Shown here one piece after another: positions 1 to 9,387 of a DNA stretch of 64,000 bases. The stretch is from Methanobacterium sp. BRmetb2 (lineage in GTDB: Archaea; Methanobacteriota; Methanobacteria; Methanobacteriales; Methanobacteriaceae). Every line of letters starts with the position of its first letter. Position 1 is the stretch's first letter. A program made the translations under genes and the position numbers. The stretch covers positions 1,693,501-1,757,500 of the forward strand of contig CP022705.1 of NCBI GenBank assembly GCA_003491285.1. The letters run 5' to 3'. The notes below the pieces were generated by a model that was not told the DNA's origin, made no database searches, and was given only the letters and a program-made list of their open reading frames with translations.

Positions 1-14
1 TTTTGGTAAAAATA

Positions 15-1037
15 CTATAAAATTTGCACATCTACTCCTATATGCCACTTTCCCGGACTTTTTGACTTGACTTTCCTTTTATTTAGTATTTCAACCTTCC
101 TAGGATAAGCTGCTTTTTTTATTCTTTTCAAAGCACCTTCAAAATCACTGGCAAATTCGTAGTAATGGAGGATTCCACCGATTTTAAGTGAATCAACAGC
201 AGTATCTAAATATTTATATGCAATTCCCGGTAGATTCATTATTATACGATCCACTTGGAGTTTTGATAATTTTAAATATTCTGAAGCATCTCCTAAAACT
301 GGAATTATCTTTTCGGGGACTTTGTTTAATTCTATATTTTTTTTAAGATAGTCATAAGCATAAGGATTAATATCTATTGCATATATTTTAACATCTTTTG
401 AACGGGCGATGACAATGGAGAATGGCCCAACTCCGGCGAACATGTCTATAATCGTCTCACCATCTTTAACCAGATTTAAAATCCTGTATCGTTCTGTGGC
501 CAGTCTGGGACTAAAATATACATTTTTTACATCCATTAAAAAGCGGGCACCATATTCCTGGTGGGTGGTTTCAGATATATTAGATCCTGCCAGGTGTTCC
601 AATTCTCTGGTTCTTCGGACACCTTTTATTTCACTATTTTTTCGAAAAACAGCCTGTCTTTTTGTGAATTTAAGTGCAGCTTCTCCTATTTTATATTTAT
701 CATCTTCTAAATCTTCAGGAATCTCCAGTATAACGATTTCTCCAATAATATCAAAGGATCCCCTTATATCCTCTATCTTTTTTTCATCAATTTTATTCTT
801 TAGGTAATGTTTAAGGCTTTTGGGGACTCTTTTTTGGCCTTCAAATTCACAGTTAACTATGTTTTCCAAATCAAGACATAACTTCTTCAATAAATTACTG
901 TCTAGGTTTTCATTTAAGGGTATGATAACAAAACCATTTTCTTGTTTAATTTTAAAATCAAGGTTTATAATGGATTGTTTTAGTAGAATTTTGCGAATAT
1001 CATTGGCCTTTTGTTTTGGAACTTTTAAACCTTTCAT
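15..1037 (-). CDS. trm5b: tRNA (guanine(37)-N1)-methyltransferase Trm5 (Trm5b type)
   Basis: SAM-dependent methyltransferase that forms m1G37 next to the tRNA anticodon and so prevents frameshifting. The 340-residue protein has an N-terminal region (about 1-100), a middle segment rich in Arg and Lys (about 120-170, with RRTRELEHLAG), and a Rossmann fold. SAM motif I is DMFAGVGPF at about residue 197, followed by the acidic loop AIDINPYAY and the catalytic-type motif NLPGIA near residue 265. This architecture and length match archaeal Trm5. The gene is transcribed away from dphB, and the divergent gap contains TATA-like stretches. No oddities seen. Confidence 0.93.
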   Translation of the reverse strand: MKGLKVPKQKANDIRKILLKQSIINLDFKIKQENGFVIIPLNENLDSNLLKKLCLDLENIVNCEFEGQKRVPKSLKHYLKNKIDEKKIEDIRGSFDIIGEIVILEIPEDLEDDKYKIGEAALKFTKRQAVFRKNSEIKGVRRTRELEHLAGSNISETTHQEYGARFLMDVKNVYFSPRLATERYRILNLVKDGETIIDMFAGVGPFSIVIARSKDVKIYAIDINPYAYDYLKKNIELNKVPEKIIPVLGDASEYLKLSKLQVDRIIMNLPGIAYKYLDTAVDSLKIGGILHYYEFASDFEGALKRIKKAAYPRKVEILNKRKVKSKSPGKWHIGVDVQIL

Positions 1038-1108
1038 AAATATCAGCTACATGTCTCTGCGAAATAATACTTAGATAGATAAAGAATCATCTTAATATTA
1101 CTAATGGT

Positions 1109-1126
1109 CATATATCTATATATTAG
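1109..1126 (+). promoter_or_regulatory. Candidate TATA box for dphB
   Basis: An alternating A/T stretch (CATATATCTATATATTAG) lies about 55-70 bases upstream of the dphB ATG in the divergent gap with trm5b. It fits an archaeal TATA box with a leader of a few tens of bases. No transcription start was measured. Confidence 0.4.
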
Positions 1127-1181
1127 AATAAATTAATTAAATTTCTCTCTTCATTTAATTATTATAGTAAAAGGTGATTGT

Positions 1182-1973
1182 ATGCTTTATTTTATTGGTT
1201 TAGGTCTTTTTGATGAAAAAGATATTTCACTTAAAGGAATTGAAATACTGAAAAAAGTTGATACTATATACGCTGAGTTTTACACAGCTAAACTATTTGG
1301 GTCTACTTTTTCATCTCTGGAGGAAATTGTAGAATCCCCAATCAAAATTTTAAGCCGAAAAGAAGTTGAAGAAGATAATATTCCAATCAATTCGGCATTG
1401 GATAACGACGTTGCATTTGTGACTGCAGGAGATCCTTTAATAGCCACAACCCATTCTGACATGATGATTCAAGCCAAAAAAAGAGGAATTGATGCACAGG
1501 TTGTTCATGCTTCTTCCATTCTTTCTGCTGCTCCTGGAATTGCTGGACTTCAAGCTTATAAATTTGGAAAAGTTACCACCATACCTTTTCCTGAAAAAAA
1601 CTATTTTCCACATTCACCTTATCTGACGATAGAAACCAATATGAAGTTCAAAGCTCATAGTTTAGTGCTTCTTGATATTAGAGCAGAAGAAGAAAGATAT
1701 ATGACTGCAAATCAGGGATTAGATTATCTTTTAAATGTTGAAAAAGAGAGAAACAAAAAAATTGTGTTAAATGATTCCATTGCAGTTGTAATAGCAAGAG
1801 CAGGTTCTCTAAAACCTTTAGTACGTTCCGATAGAATTCAAAATTTATTAAATGAAGATTTTGGGGGACCACTGCATTCGTTAATTATACCTTCCCAACT
1901 CCATATCATGGAGGCAGAATATCTAGTGGAAGTAGCCGGTGCTCCAGAAGAAATATTGAAAAAAAGTATCTAA
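1182..1973 (+). CDS. dphB: Diphthine synthase
   Basis: SAM-dependent methyltransferase that methylates the modified histidine of elongation factor 2 during diphthamide synthesis. The 263-residue protein begins with the family hallmark LYFIGLGLFDEKDIS and keeps the tetrapyrrole-methylase-like fold: the glycine-rich GDPLIATTH segment near residue 83 and PGIAGLQAYKFG near residue 120. Length is typical for archaeal DphB. The ATG follows the ribosome site AAAGGTGA. It stands alone, divergent from trm5b. Confidence 0.95.
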   Translation: MLYFIGLGLFDEKDISLKGIEILKKVDTIYAEFYTAKLFGSTFSSLEEIVESPIKILSRKEVEEDNIPINSALDNDVAFVTAGDPLIATTHSDMMIQAKKRGIDAQVVHASSILSAAPGIAGLQAYKFGKVTTIPFPEKNYFPHSPYLTIETNMKFKAHSLVLLDIRAEEERYMTANQGLDYLLNVEKERNKKIVLNDSIAVVIARAGSLKPLVRSDRIQNLLNEDFGGPLHSLIIPSQLHIMEAEYLVEVAGAPEEILKKSI

Positions 1974-2207
1974 TTAATCATATTCTTAAATTTAGTAATA
2001 TTACAGCTTAAATTTTTATATAGATTAATTTAAGCTAATGGTTTTATATAGAGAATACTGAACTAAAAATAACATAAAAAAACAATAAATTCAAATTAGA
2101 TAATAAACATAAAAGTTCTAGTAGATTCTTAATTAATTAGTAAGTATATAATTAACCTTCCCATAATTCATTTGACAAAAGTAACTAATTGGATTATAAG
2201 GCTGCAT

Positions 2208-3149
2208 ATGAAAAAATCCCCCATTAAAACTTCATTGTTTCCTAGACCATTTTTAAAATGGGCTGGTGGAAAAAACCAACTCTTGAATGAGTTTGAAAAA
2301 AGGTTACCTTATTCTATGGTCAAATGTAAGAGAATTTATAGATATGTTGAGCCATTTTTAGGTGGGGGTGCAATGTTCTTTTTTCTGAAGAAAAATTATG
2401 ATGTTAGGGAATCCGTTTTGTTTGATATCAATCCAGATCTGATTGTGGCTTACAAAGTTATAAAAAATGATCACAGAGAATTAATTAGTCAATTAGAAGA
2501 AATTGAATTTAAACATCTTAAAAAAAATGAAGTTAATCGGAAACAACACTACTATCTCATAAGAAGTCTCTATAACCATCAAATGAAGAACTTTGATTAT
2601 GAAAATCCTAGTGATGAATGGGTTGAAAGAACTTCTTATTTCATATTTTTAAATAAAACATGTTATAATGGTTTGTTTCGTTTAAATAAAAAAGGAGAAT
2701 TTAATGTACCTTATGGAAGGTATGATAACCCTAAAATATATAATAAAGAAAATATTAAAAAAATCAACAGGGCTTTAAAAGATACTGAAATCTTTCAGGG
2801 CGATTTTACTGGATCTGAATATTTTATTAATGAAAAAACTTTTGTATATCTAGATCCTCCCTACCGACCACTTAGTGATACTTCCAATTTCACCAATTAT
2901 GCGAAAAATGGTTTTTCAGAGAATGATCAACTTATATTAGCCAATTTTTTTGTCAAAATGGATAAAAAAAGAGCTTATCTTATGTTAAGCAATTCTGACC
3001 CTCAAAATTTAAATCCTTCTGATACATTCTTCGATGAGTTGTATGAAAAGTATATAATTGAGAGAATTCCTGCTAAACGAAATATAAATAGGAATATTTT
3101 AAAAAGGGGTCAAATTAATGAGTTGATTATTAGAAATTATCAAAGATAA
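2208..3149 (+). CDS. D12-class DNA N6-adenine methyltransferase (Dam/DpnM-like), apparently orphan
   Basis: Transfers methyl from SAM to adenine in DNA. Class alpha motif order is present: the FLKWAGGKNQLL substrate/SAM segment near the N terminus, the SAM motif PFLGGGAMFFFL, and the catalytic motif DPPYRPLSDTSNFTNY near residue 220. ATG 2208 places the FLKWAGG motif at the usual distance from the N terminus, although a TTG start at 2172 is possible. About 313 residues, typical for the family. No restriction endonuclease gene lies next to it and both flanks are housekeeping genes, so it looks like a solitary methylase. The target (GATC in many relatives) is inferred, not shown. Confidence 0.88.
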   Translation: MKKSPIKTSLFPRPFLKWAGGKNQLLNEFEKRLPYSMVKCKRIYRYVEPFLGGGAMFFFLKKNYDVRESVLFDINPDLIVAYKVIKNDHRELISQLEEIEFKHLKKNEVNRKQHYYLIRSLYNHQMKNFDYENPSDEWVERTSYFIFLNKTCYNGLFRLNKKGEFNVPYGRYDNPKIYNKENIKKINRALKDTEIFQGDFTGSEYFINEKTFVYLDPPYRPLSDTSNFTNYAKNGFSENDQLILANFFVKMDKKRAYLMLSNSDPQNLNPSDTFFDELYEKYIIERIPAKRNINRNILKRGQINELIIRNYQR

Positions 3150-3195
3150 ATATTTTAGATTTTAAATTAGATCATTTTATAGTGTAAGAAAGTTT

Positions 3196-3705
3196 TTAAA
3201 GTGACTTATTTTTATTGTGTAGAAATAATAACCTGGTGCTAATTGAAATTAAAGAGAATATGACGAATATTATTGACAATATCTGTCTTAAAATAGCATT
3301 AGGGATTAAAAATGATAAAAAAATCATCCCCATGAGAAATGAGCCTAAATATTTACCTACGTGATCGTAAACTGGTTTTTTAAGGTTTGAAGTTGCAATA
3401 AAAAGAGAAAACATCACTGTAATTATTAATAAGATTAATGGATTGTACCATCCTCTTAAAACAAATGCTAAAAAACAAGTGATTATCAGTGTAAAATCTG
3501 CAGTTACGTCCAGATAAGCCCCTAAATGGGAAGTTGCATTAAATTTTCGAGCGAGGTATCCGTCCATCAAGTCTGAAAACAGTGCAATAATAAGAACTGC
3601 AAATGCTAAAATGAAATTATAATTCAAAAATGAATAAAAAATTATTGGAGCTGCAATTAGCCGAATAGATGTAACTGCAGATGGAATATATGATTTAAAG
3701 ATCAT
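3196..3705 (-). CDS. CDP-alcohol phosphatidyltransferase family membrane protein
   Basis: Membrane enzyme of the family that joins a CDP-activated lipid to an alcohol headgroup. The complete signature D-x2-D-G-x2-A-R-x8-G-x3-D-x3-D is visible in DLMDGYLARKF...GAYLDVTAD, and the rest of the protein is hydrophobic with several membrane spans. Substrate cannot be told from sequence. An ATG at 3705 follows the two-component gene by 4 bases with a GTGAT ribosome-site-like sequence; a GTG at 3723 is an alternative that would overlap. It is the last gene of a three-gene minus-strand run, which suggests co-expression with the sensors. Confidence 0.85.
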   Translation of the reverse strand: MIFKSYIPSAVTSIRLIAAPIIFYSFLNYNFILAFAVLIIALFSDLMDGYLARKFNATSHLGAYLDVTADFTLIITCFLAFVLRGWYNPLILLIITVMFSLFIATSNLKKPVYDHVGKYLGSFLMGMIFLSFLIPNAILRQILSIIFVIFSLISISTRLLFLHNKNKSL

Positions 3706-3709
3706 TTTA

Positions 3710-4762
3710 TTAAAATCTATCACTGTATTTCAATTCTTTAAATTTAATTTCAAATTTAGTTCCAGTATTTTTATGTATTTTCATGTCGGCATCAAGCTGT
3801 TTAATCAGAGTATCCACCAATCTCAATCCTAATGCTTTGTTAATATCAATATCATCTGGTAATCCCACACCATTATCACTTACGATAAGAGTAAACCATT
3901 CTTCATTATCAGAGTCCATTTCTACTATAATGTTACCGCTGACATTGTTAAATGCATGTTTAAGGGAGTTAGTTACTAATTCATTAACAATAAGACCACA
4001 AGGTATAGCAGTATCTATATTTAGGTGAATGTCGTTTATATTGATATCAATTTTTATTTTAGAATCTGTTGGGTATGAACTTGAGATTCCAGATACCAGT
4101 TTAGGAATATATTTTTCAAAGTCAATACTTGAAAGATCTTCTGATTGGTAAACTTTTTCATGTATCATGGCCATTGATTTAACGCGGTTTATACTGTCTT
4201 TGAAAAACTCTACTATTTCTCCTTCTTCAGAATATCGGGATTGAAGAGATAAAAGACTAATAATAATTTGCATATTATTTTTAACTCGGTGATCTATTTC
4301 TTTTAAAAGAACTTCTTTCTCTTCAAGTGCTTTACTTAAATTTTCATTAATGATTTTCTGTTTTAAAAGCTGTTTTCTAGTTTTTTCGGCTTCATGTTTG
4401 TAAAGAGCCATTTCTAAGCTAATTTGTAACTCTTTTTCTTGGAATGGTTTTAAGATGTAGCCGTGGGGTTCAGTTTTTTTAGCACGCTGCACCACTTCCT
4501 CATTTCCATAAGCGGTAATGTAAACAATAGGAATGTCATAAAGCTGTTTAATTTTTTCTGCAGCTTCAATTCCATCCATTTTACCTTCTAACATAATATC
4601 TATTAAAACAGAATCGGGATGTGTTGTTTTAACTTTTTGAATAGCTTCTTCACCAGACGCTACCAGCGCAGGAACTTCATATCCCAGATCTTCTAGGATA
4701 ACTTTTATATCTTGAGCAACCAGTTCCTCATCTTCAACAACTAAAATTTTTTCATTTACCAT
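3710..4762 (-). CDS. Receiver-histidine kinase protein (REC-HisKA_2-HATPase)
   Basis: Two-component signalling protein in which a response-regulator receiver sits in front of a kinase. REC covers about residues 1-120: acidic pocket EDEE, phosphoacceptor Asp55 in LIDIMLEG, and the conserved Lys in ILKPF. A coiled linker leads to the HisKA_2 helix containing EIDHRVKNNMQ (phosphoacceptor His), then an HATPase domain with NELVTNSLKHAF (N box) and DNGVGLP (G1 box). ATG 4762 has a GAGAGGA ribosome site and lies 4 bases after the preceding gene. No membrane span, so probably cytoplasmic. The output and signal are unknown. Confidence 0.9.
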   Translation of the reverse strand: MVNEKILVVEDEELVAQDIKVILEDLGYEVPALVASGEEAIQKVKTTHPDSVLIDIMLEGKMDGIEAAEKIKQLYDIPIVYITAYGNEEVVQRAKKTEPHGYILKPFQEKELQISLEMALYKHEAEKTRKQLLKQKIINENLSKALEEKEVLLKEIDHRVKNNMQIIISLLSLQSRYSEEGEIVEFFKDSINRVKSMAMIHEKVYQSEDLSSIDFEKYIPKLVSGISSSYPTDSKIKIDININDIHLNIDTAIPCGLIVNELVTNSLKHAFNNVSGNIIVEMDSDNEEWFTLIVSDNGVGLPDDIDINKALGLRLVDTLIKQLDADMKIHKNTGTKFEIKFKELKYSDRF

Positions 4763-4766
4763 AGAC

Positions 4767-6200
4767 TCAGGTCCTCTCACTATATTCCAATTCTGAAAAA
4801 ATGATTTTAATTTCAGTGCCCTTCTCCCGATTTAAAAATATCTCACCTTTTATTCGGTTAGTGAGGTACTGAACCAATTGTAAACCTAAACTTTCTATAT
4901 TATTAATATCTATGGATTCCGGAATGCCAATTCCATCATCCCGCACAATAAGTGTAATTTTTCCGCTCTTATCTTTAAAAGTTTCTATAGTAATATTACC
5001 CTCTTTACCTGGGGGGAAAGCATGTTTGAGAGAATTTGTAACCAGTTCATTTATAATAATACCGCAGGGAATGGCGGTTTCAATGTTGAGGTAAATATTT
5101 TCAATATTAACATTGAGATTAATTAAATTAGTATCGGTTCCATAAGAATGGAAAAGGTCCTTAACTAGACTTATTACATAATCTGCAAATCCAATTTTGC
5201 CCAGATCTTTTGATCGATATAATTTTTCGTGTAATACTGCAATTGATCTAATACGATTTTGAGTTTCTTTAAATATTTCCTGCGATTTTTCGTCCTGTAT
5301 AAATCTGGATTGGAGACGTAAAAGACTGTATATAACTTGAAGATTGTTTTTTACTCTGTGATGGATTTCTTGGAGAAGCATCTCCTTTTCTTCAAGCGAC
5401 TCTCTTAATTTATTCTCTGAAATTTTACGATTGGTAATATCCTGTTCCGTCCCTATAATACGGATAGGTTCGTTATTATCATTCCTTATAACTTTACCAT
5501 GACAGGATAAGATTTTTGTTGCATTATCAGCACAATTTATACGATACTCATAAGAAAAAGTGTTATCATCTTGTAGTGCGGTTTTAATGTTTTCCTTTAC
5601 AAATGCAGTGTCTTCAGGATGAATTATTTCCAGAAATTCATCAAAATTAATAGGATTATCAGTTGGTTTTGTATTTAATATATTGAAAAGCTCATTGGAA
5701 CATTTTACTGAATTTTTTGCTAAGTCATATTCCCAACTACCCATTTTTCCAATTTTCTGGGCTTCAGTTAAAAATTCATGACTTTTTATCAATTCTTTTT
5801 CAGCACTTTCAAGTTTTTCTTGTTCTTTGACCTCTTCTAATGCTCTATTTATGGCATGTACTATTTTTGGGAGATTTCCTTTAAAGACATAGTCTGTGGC
5901 ACCGCTTTTAAGGGCTTCAACTGCAAATTCTTCCCCAATTTTTCCACTAACAAAAATAAATGGCACATCAGGACATTCTTTTTTAGCAATTTCCAGGGCA
6001 CTAAGACCATCAAAATGAGGTAGGGAATGATCAGCAAGGATAATGTCAGGTTTAAATTCTTTAATTTCCTCTAAATAATTTTCTTCTCTATCCACAATCA
6101 TAGATGTAAACTTGATGTCAGCTTTATACAGCTCTCTCTCAATTAGTTCAACATCAAATGGAACATCTTCTAGAATAAGTAGCTTAAGCTCTTTCATCAT
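4767..6200 (-). CDS. Receiver-PAS-histidine kinase protein
   Basis: Cytoplasmic hybrid sensor of 477 residues. Domains: REC about 1-120 (Asp57 in ILADHSLP, then FVSGK and a Lys in VFKGNL), PAS/PAC about 150-265 (ends in the typical IIGTEQDITNRK), HisKA_2 with EIHHRVKNNLQ, and HATPase with NELVTNSLKHAFPPG and DDGIGIP. The kinase half closely resembles that of the next gene, so the pair probably arose by duplication. It heads the run, with the ribosome site GAGGTATC; either of two adjacent ATGs (6200, 6197) could be used. No HTH output domain is visible. Confidence 0.9.
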   Translation of the reverse strand: MMKELKLLILEDVPFDVELIERELYKADIKFTSMIVDREENYLEEIKEFKPDIILADHSLPHFDGLSALEIAKKECPDVPFIFVSGKIGEEFAVEALKSGATDYVFKGNLPKIVHAINRALEEVKEQEKLESAEKELIKSHEFLTEAQKIGKMGSWEYDLAKNSVKCSNELFNILNTKPTDNPINFDEFLEIIHPEDTAFVKENIKTALQDDNTFSYEYRINCADNATKILSCHGKVIRNDNNEPIRIIGTEQDITNRKISENKLRESLEEKEMLLQEIHHRVKNNLQVIYSLLRLQSRFIQDEKSQEIFKETQNRIRSIAVLHEKLYRSKDLGKIGFADYVISLVKDLFHSYGTDTNLINLNVNIENIYLNIETAIPCGIIINELVTNSLKHAFPPGKEGNITIETFKDKSGKITLIVRDDGIGIPESIDINNIESLGLQLVQYLTNRIKGEIFLNREKGTEIKIIFSELEYSERT

Positions 6201-6463
6201 ATGATACCTCAGTACATATTTCTCTACGCTATATAATATATCCTACGTTTTTATATCATGTTAAAAAATTTTCAATAAATCTGATTAGTGCCATATATCG
6301 GTAAATTAATGGATTATACTAGGATCAAAATCCAGAAATTTCAATTAATACATAGTTTTTTATGATTTATAAATTAATACGTGGTAATTTATAATTTATA
6401 TGGAGAGAAGTTGAATTGAATATAATCACAACAGTATCTTAAAAAATTAAGGATGAGACTATA

Positions 6464-7405
6464 ATGAATAATTACATAATTAATGCCCAGGGCATAAGTA
6501 AAAACTTTGATGGCTTAATGGCAGTGGATGATTTAAATTTAAAAATCAAGAAAGGAGAAGTTTTTGGATTTTTAGGTCCTAATGGGGCAGGAAAAACGAC
6601 TTCAATTAATATAATGGTGGGGCTCCTTAAACCTTCCACAGGAAAGGTAATGGTTAATGGAGATGACATTGAAAAAATTGATAGAGGTTTAATTGGTATT
6701 TGTCCACAAGAAATAGTTCTTTGGGAATATTTAACCTGTAAAGAGAGTTTGATGCTGATGGGGGATATGTACGAAGTACCCAAAGATGTTCTGGACTTTA
6801 GGGTAAATAAACTACTTAAAGATCTTTATCTAGAAGATAAGGCCAATATTGTTGTTGACAAACTTTCAGGCGGTATGAAGCGCAGATTAAATCTGGCATT
6901 GGCTCTAGTGCATGAACCTGAAATTGTCGTGCTTGATGAGCCATCAGAGGGTTTGGATCCCCAATCACGAAGGGTGCTTTGGAATTACATATTATCATTG
7001 CGCAATGATGAGGGTAAAACTGTTATTTTAACCACACATTTAATGGATGAAGCTGATCGTTTAAGTGATAGAATAGCCATCATTGATCACGGTCGTTTAC
7101 TACGGTTGGACACTCCAGAGAATCTTAAAAAAGAGATTGGAGAAGGAGACGTGGTAGATATGAAGATCAACGATTCAAAGAAAAATAATGAATTGATTGA
7201 AAGTTTATCCAAATTAGAGCAAGTACACTCGGCAATAGAAGTAGACGGCAGGATTAACATCCGGGCACTGGATGCAGTTGGTAAACTTCCTATTATAATG
7301 GAACAAGTGGAAAAATTGGGAGTTAGGATTACTGAATTATCTGTAAGACAGAATACTCTGGAAGATGTTTTTATAGAATTAACTGGAACTAGATTGAGGG
7401 AATAA
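6464..7405 (+). CDS. ABC transporter ATP-binding protein (DrrA-like)
   Basis: ATPase subunit of an ABC-2 exporter. Walker A GPNGAGKTT with the catalytic Lys at 44, Q-loop ICPQEIVLWEYLT, signature LSGGMKRR, Walker B IVVLDEPSEGLDP and the H-loop TTHLMDEAD are all intact. The C-terminal 90 residues form the extension common in drug and polysaccharide exporters of the DrrA/NodI type. It ends 2 bases before the permease gene, so the two form an operon. Cargo unknown. Confidence 0.93.
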   Translation: MNNYIINAQGISKNFDGLMAVDDLNLKIKKGEVFGFLGPNGAGKTTSINIMVGLLKPSTGKVMVNGDDIEKIDRGLIGICPQEIVLWEYLTCKESLMLMGDMYEVPKDVLDFRVNKLLKDLYLEDKANIVVDKLSGGMKRRLNLALALVHEPEIVVLDEPSEGLDPQSRRVLWNYILSLRNDEGKTVILTTHLMDEADRLSDRIAIIDHGRLLRLDTPENLKKEIGEGDVVDMKINDSKKNNELIESLSKLEQVHSAIEVDGRINIRALDAVGKLPIIMEQVEKLGVRITELSVRQNTLEDVFIELTGTRLRE

Positions 7406-7407
7406 CA

Positions 7408-8682
7408 ATGAAATTCATAAGTATTGCTAAGAAAAATGCGAAAGAACTAATTAGAGATCGTAGAGGACTGTTTATGATATTGATATTCCCTCTTTTTTTC
7501 ATGTTAGTTTTTGGTTTTGCATTTGGGGGAATGGGCCAGACTAACACGCCCCATAATATTGCTATTGTAAATAATGATGAGGGAGCAGTGTTACCATTTA
7601 CCCAGGAGAAAGTTAATTTTGGTAACAATCTGACCAATATTTTAAGAGATTCAAAGTATGAAGATAGTGATATAAACTTGTTTAAAATCACAAAAACTAA
7701 CGAAACCACTGCAGACGAATTATTAAAACAGAGAGATGTGGATGCTGCGTTAATAATTCCGAAAAATTTTTCGCAAGGTGTAGTAACCCTCATTACCAAT
7801 ACTCTAACTCAGGAAACAGGAAACATACAGAATACTCCAGTCACAAATAACCAAACAGCCACAATCATAATAAAAGGAGACACAGGATATGTTGGTTTTG
7901 GAATTTCACAGGGTATTATTGTGGGGATATTCGAACAATACCAGGACCAATTGTTATTTGAGATTCAAAGTAAGATTTCTGGAAATACTGCAGCTGAGCC
8001 TACCAAATTTTTGGAAAGTAAAGTTGAACCATTAGAAGGTACTGAAACATTCACATCATTTGATTTTCTTGCTCCCGGGATGATAGTATTTGCTATTTTA
8101 CTACTGGCAACTACAGTCGCCGCTAGTTTAACCAGGGAAGTTGAAAAAGGCACATTGGCCCGTCTAAAATTATCTTACATGAGGTCACTGGATCTTTTAT
8201 TAGGCGGTCTTATCCCTTGGTCTTTAGTGGCCGCAGCGCAAGTTATCATTTTATTTATTGTAGCAGTACTTATTGGATTTCACTGGCAAGGAGGTCTTAA
8301 CTCATTAATACTGGCGATTTTTGTTGGGATTATTGGGGGAATTGCTTCTGTTGCTTTAGGAATGATAATTGCGGCTTTTGCAAAAACCGAGAGACAAGCA
8401 GCAAATCTGGGTACAATAATCACAGTACCTACCAGCTTTTTAGTGGGTGCTTTTTTCCAACTGCCCCAGGTGATAATTGGGAATTTAATGGGACAATCCT
8501 TCCAGATATACGATTTTCTACCTTGGACACACACTTTAAATGCATTACGTACTCTATTAACCTTTGGCGGCGGATGGAATGATATTACTTATCAGTTAGG
8601 ATTATCTGTAATACTGACAGTCTTATTGTTTATAGTAGGAGTATTCCTATTTTCAAAGAATAGATTAAGGGCAGAAACATAA
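7408..8682 (+). CDS. ABC-2 type transporter permease
   Basis: Membrane partner of the preceding ATPase, 424 residues. Topology is typical of ABC-2 permeases: one N-terminal span (about 20-45, FMILIFPLFFMLVFGFAFGG), a large extracytoplasmic domain (about 50-215), then five hydrophobic segments between about 218 and 415, including the conserved EVEKGTLARLKLS loop after the second span. Likely exports a lipid, drug or glycan; the substrate cannot be deduced. Confidence 0.9.
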   Translation: MKFISIAKKNAKELIRDRRGLFMILIFPLFFMLVFGFAFGGMGQTNTPHNIAIVNNDEGAVLPFTQEKVNFGNNLTNILRDSKYEDSDINLFKITKTNETTADELLKQRDVDAALIIPKNFSQGVVTLITNTLTQETGNIQNTPVTNNQTATIIIKGDTGYVGFGISQGIIVGIFEQYQDQLLFEIQSKISGNTAAEPTKFLESKVEPLEGTETFTSFDFLAPGMIVFAILLLATTVAASLTREVEKGTLARLKLSYMRSLDLLLGGLIPWSLVAAAQVIILFIVAVLIGFHWQGGLNSLILAIFVGIIGGIASVALGMIIAAFAKTERQAANLGTIITVPTSFLVGAFFQLPQVIIGNLMGQSFQIYDFLPWTHTLNALRTLLTFGGGWNDITYQLGLSVILTVLLFIVGVFLFSKNRLRAET

Positions 8683-8736
8683 TTTTAATTACAAAAATAT
8701 AATAGATTAGTAGTTTATCTTTGGGAGGAATTTTTA

Positions 8737-9309
8737 ATGGATACTAAAAAACACAGGCACCACGGTAAATCAAGTCAAAAATTTTTAGATGATGCTGATG
8801 TCCTATCAAGGATTGGTTTATTTGAAGGAGCTACTTTTTTAGATGCAGGTTGTGGAGATGGATTTTTTTCTATTGCAGCTTCTTCAAGGATAGGTAATAA
8901 TGGAAAGGTATATGCTATCGACATTTACGAGGAATCAATAAATAATCTTCAAAATGAAATCCTGGCTAAATCAATAAGGAATATGGAAGCAATAGTTGCA
9001 GATATAACTCACAAAATACCATTACCTAATGAATCAGTTGACATATGTTTTATGGCTAATGTACTACACGGATTTGTCGAAAATCAAGAATTAGATAGTG
9101 CACTTTCTGAAATTACCAGAGTTATAAAGCCAGGAGGTATTTTTGCCGTGGTTGAATTTAAAAAAATCGAGAGGACATTTGGACCTCCAATGGAAATAAG
9201 ATTAGATGAATCAGATATTAACGATATTTTAATTGATTATGGATTTAGCTCGCAATCTTCGTGTGATATAGGAGATTACCATTTTTTAGTAAAATATATA
9301 AAGAAATGA
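8737..9309 (+). CDS. Class I SAM-dependent methyltransferase
   Basis: Small 190-residue Rossmann methyltransferase. Motif I is FLDAGCGDGFFSIAA near residue 32, the acidic motif is AIDIYEESI, and motif IV-like MANVLHGF and the post-motif VIKPGGIFAVVEF follow. This resembles the Methyltransf_11/UbiE type, but the substrate is unknown. A GGGAGGA ribosome site precedes the ATG. It lies 54 bases after the ABC exporter genes and may be cotranscribed. The N terminus is His-rich (KKHRHHGKS). Confidence 0.85.
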   Translation: MDTKKHRHHGKSSQKFLDDADVLSRIGLFEGATFLDAGCGDGFFSIAASSRIGNNGKVYAIDIYEESINNLQNEILAKSIRNMEAIVADITHKIPLPNESVDICFMANVLHGFVENQELDSALSEITRVIKPGGIFAVVEFKKIERTFGPPMEIRLDESDINDILIDYGFSSQSSCDIGDYHFLVKYIKK

Positions 9310-9387
9310 ATTTCACGCCTTGAGCCATGGTTATTGACCTGGTTTATTCGTTTACTTTATTTATATTTCATTTTTTAAAACATATTT

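Noticed and set aside
409..807. Plus-strand frame of 132 codons inside trm5b
   Set aside because: Lies entirely within a well-supported gene on the other strand; hydrophobic, Ser-rich composition typical of a shadow frame.
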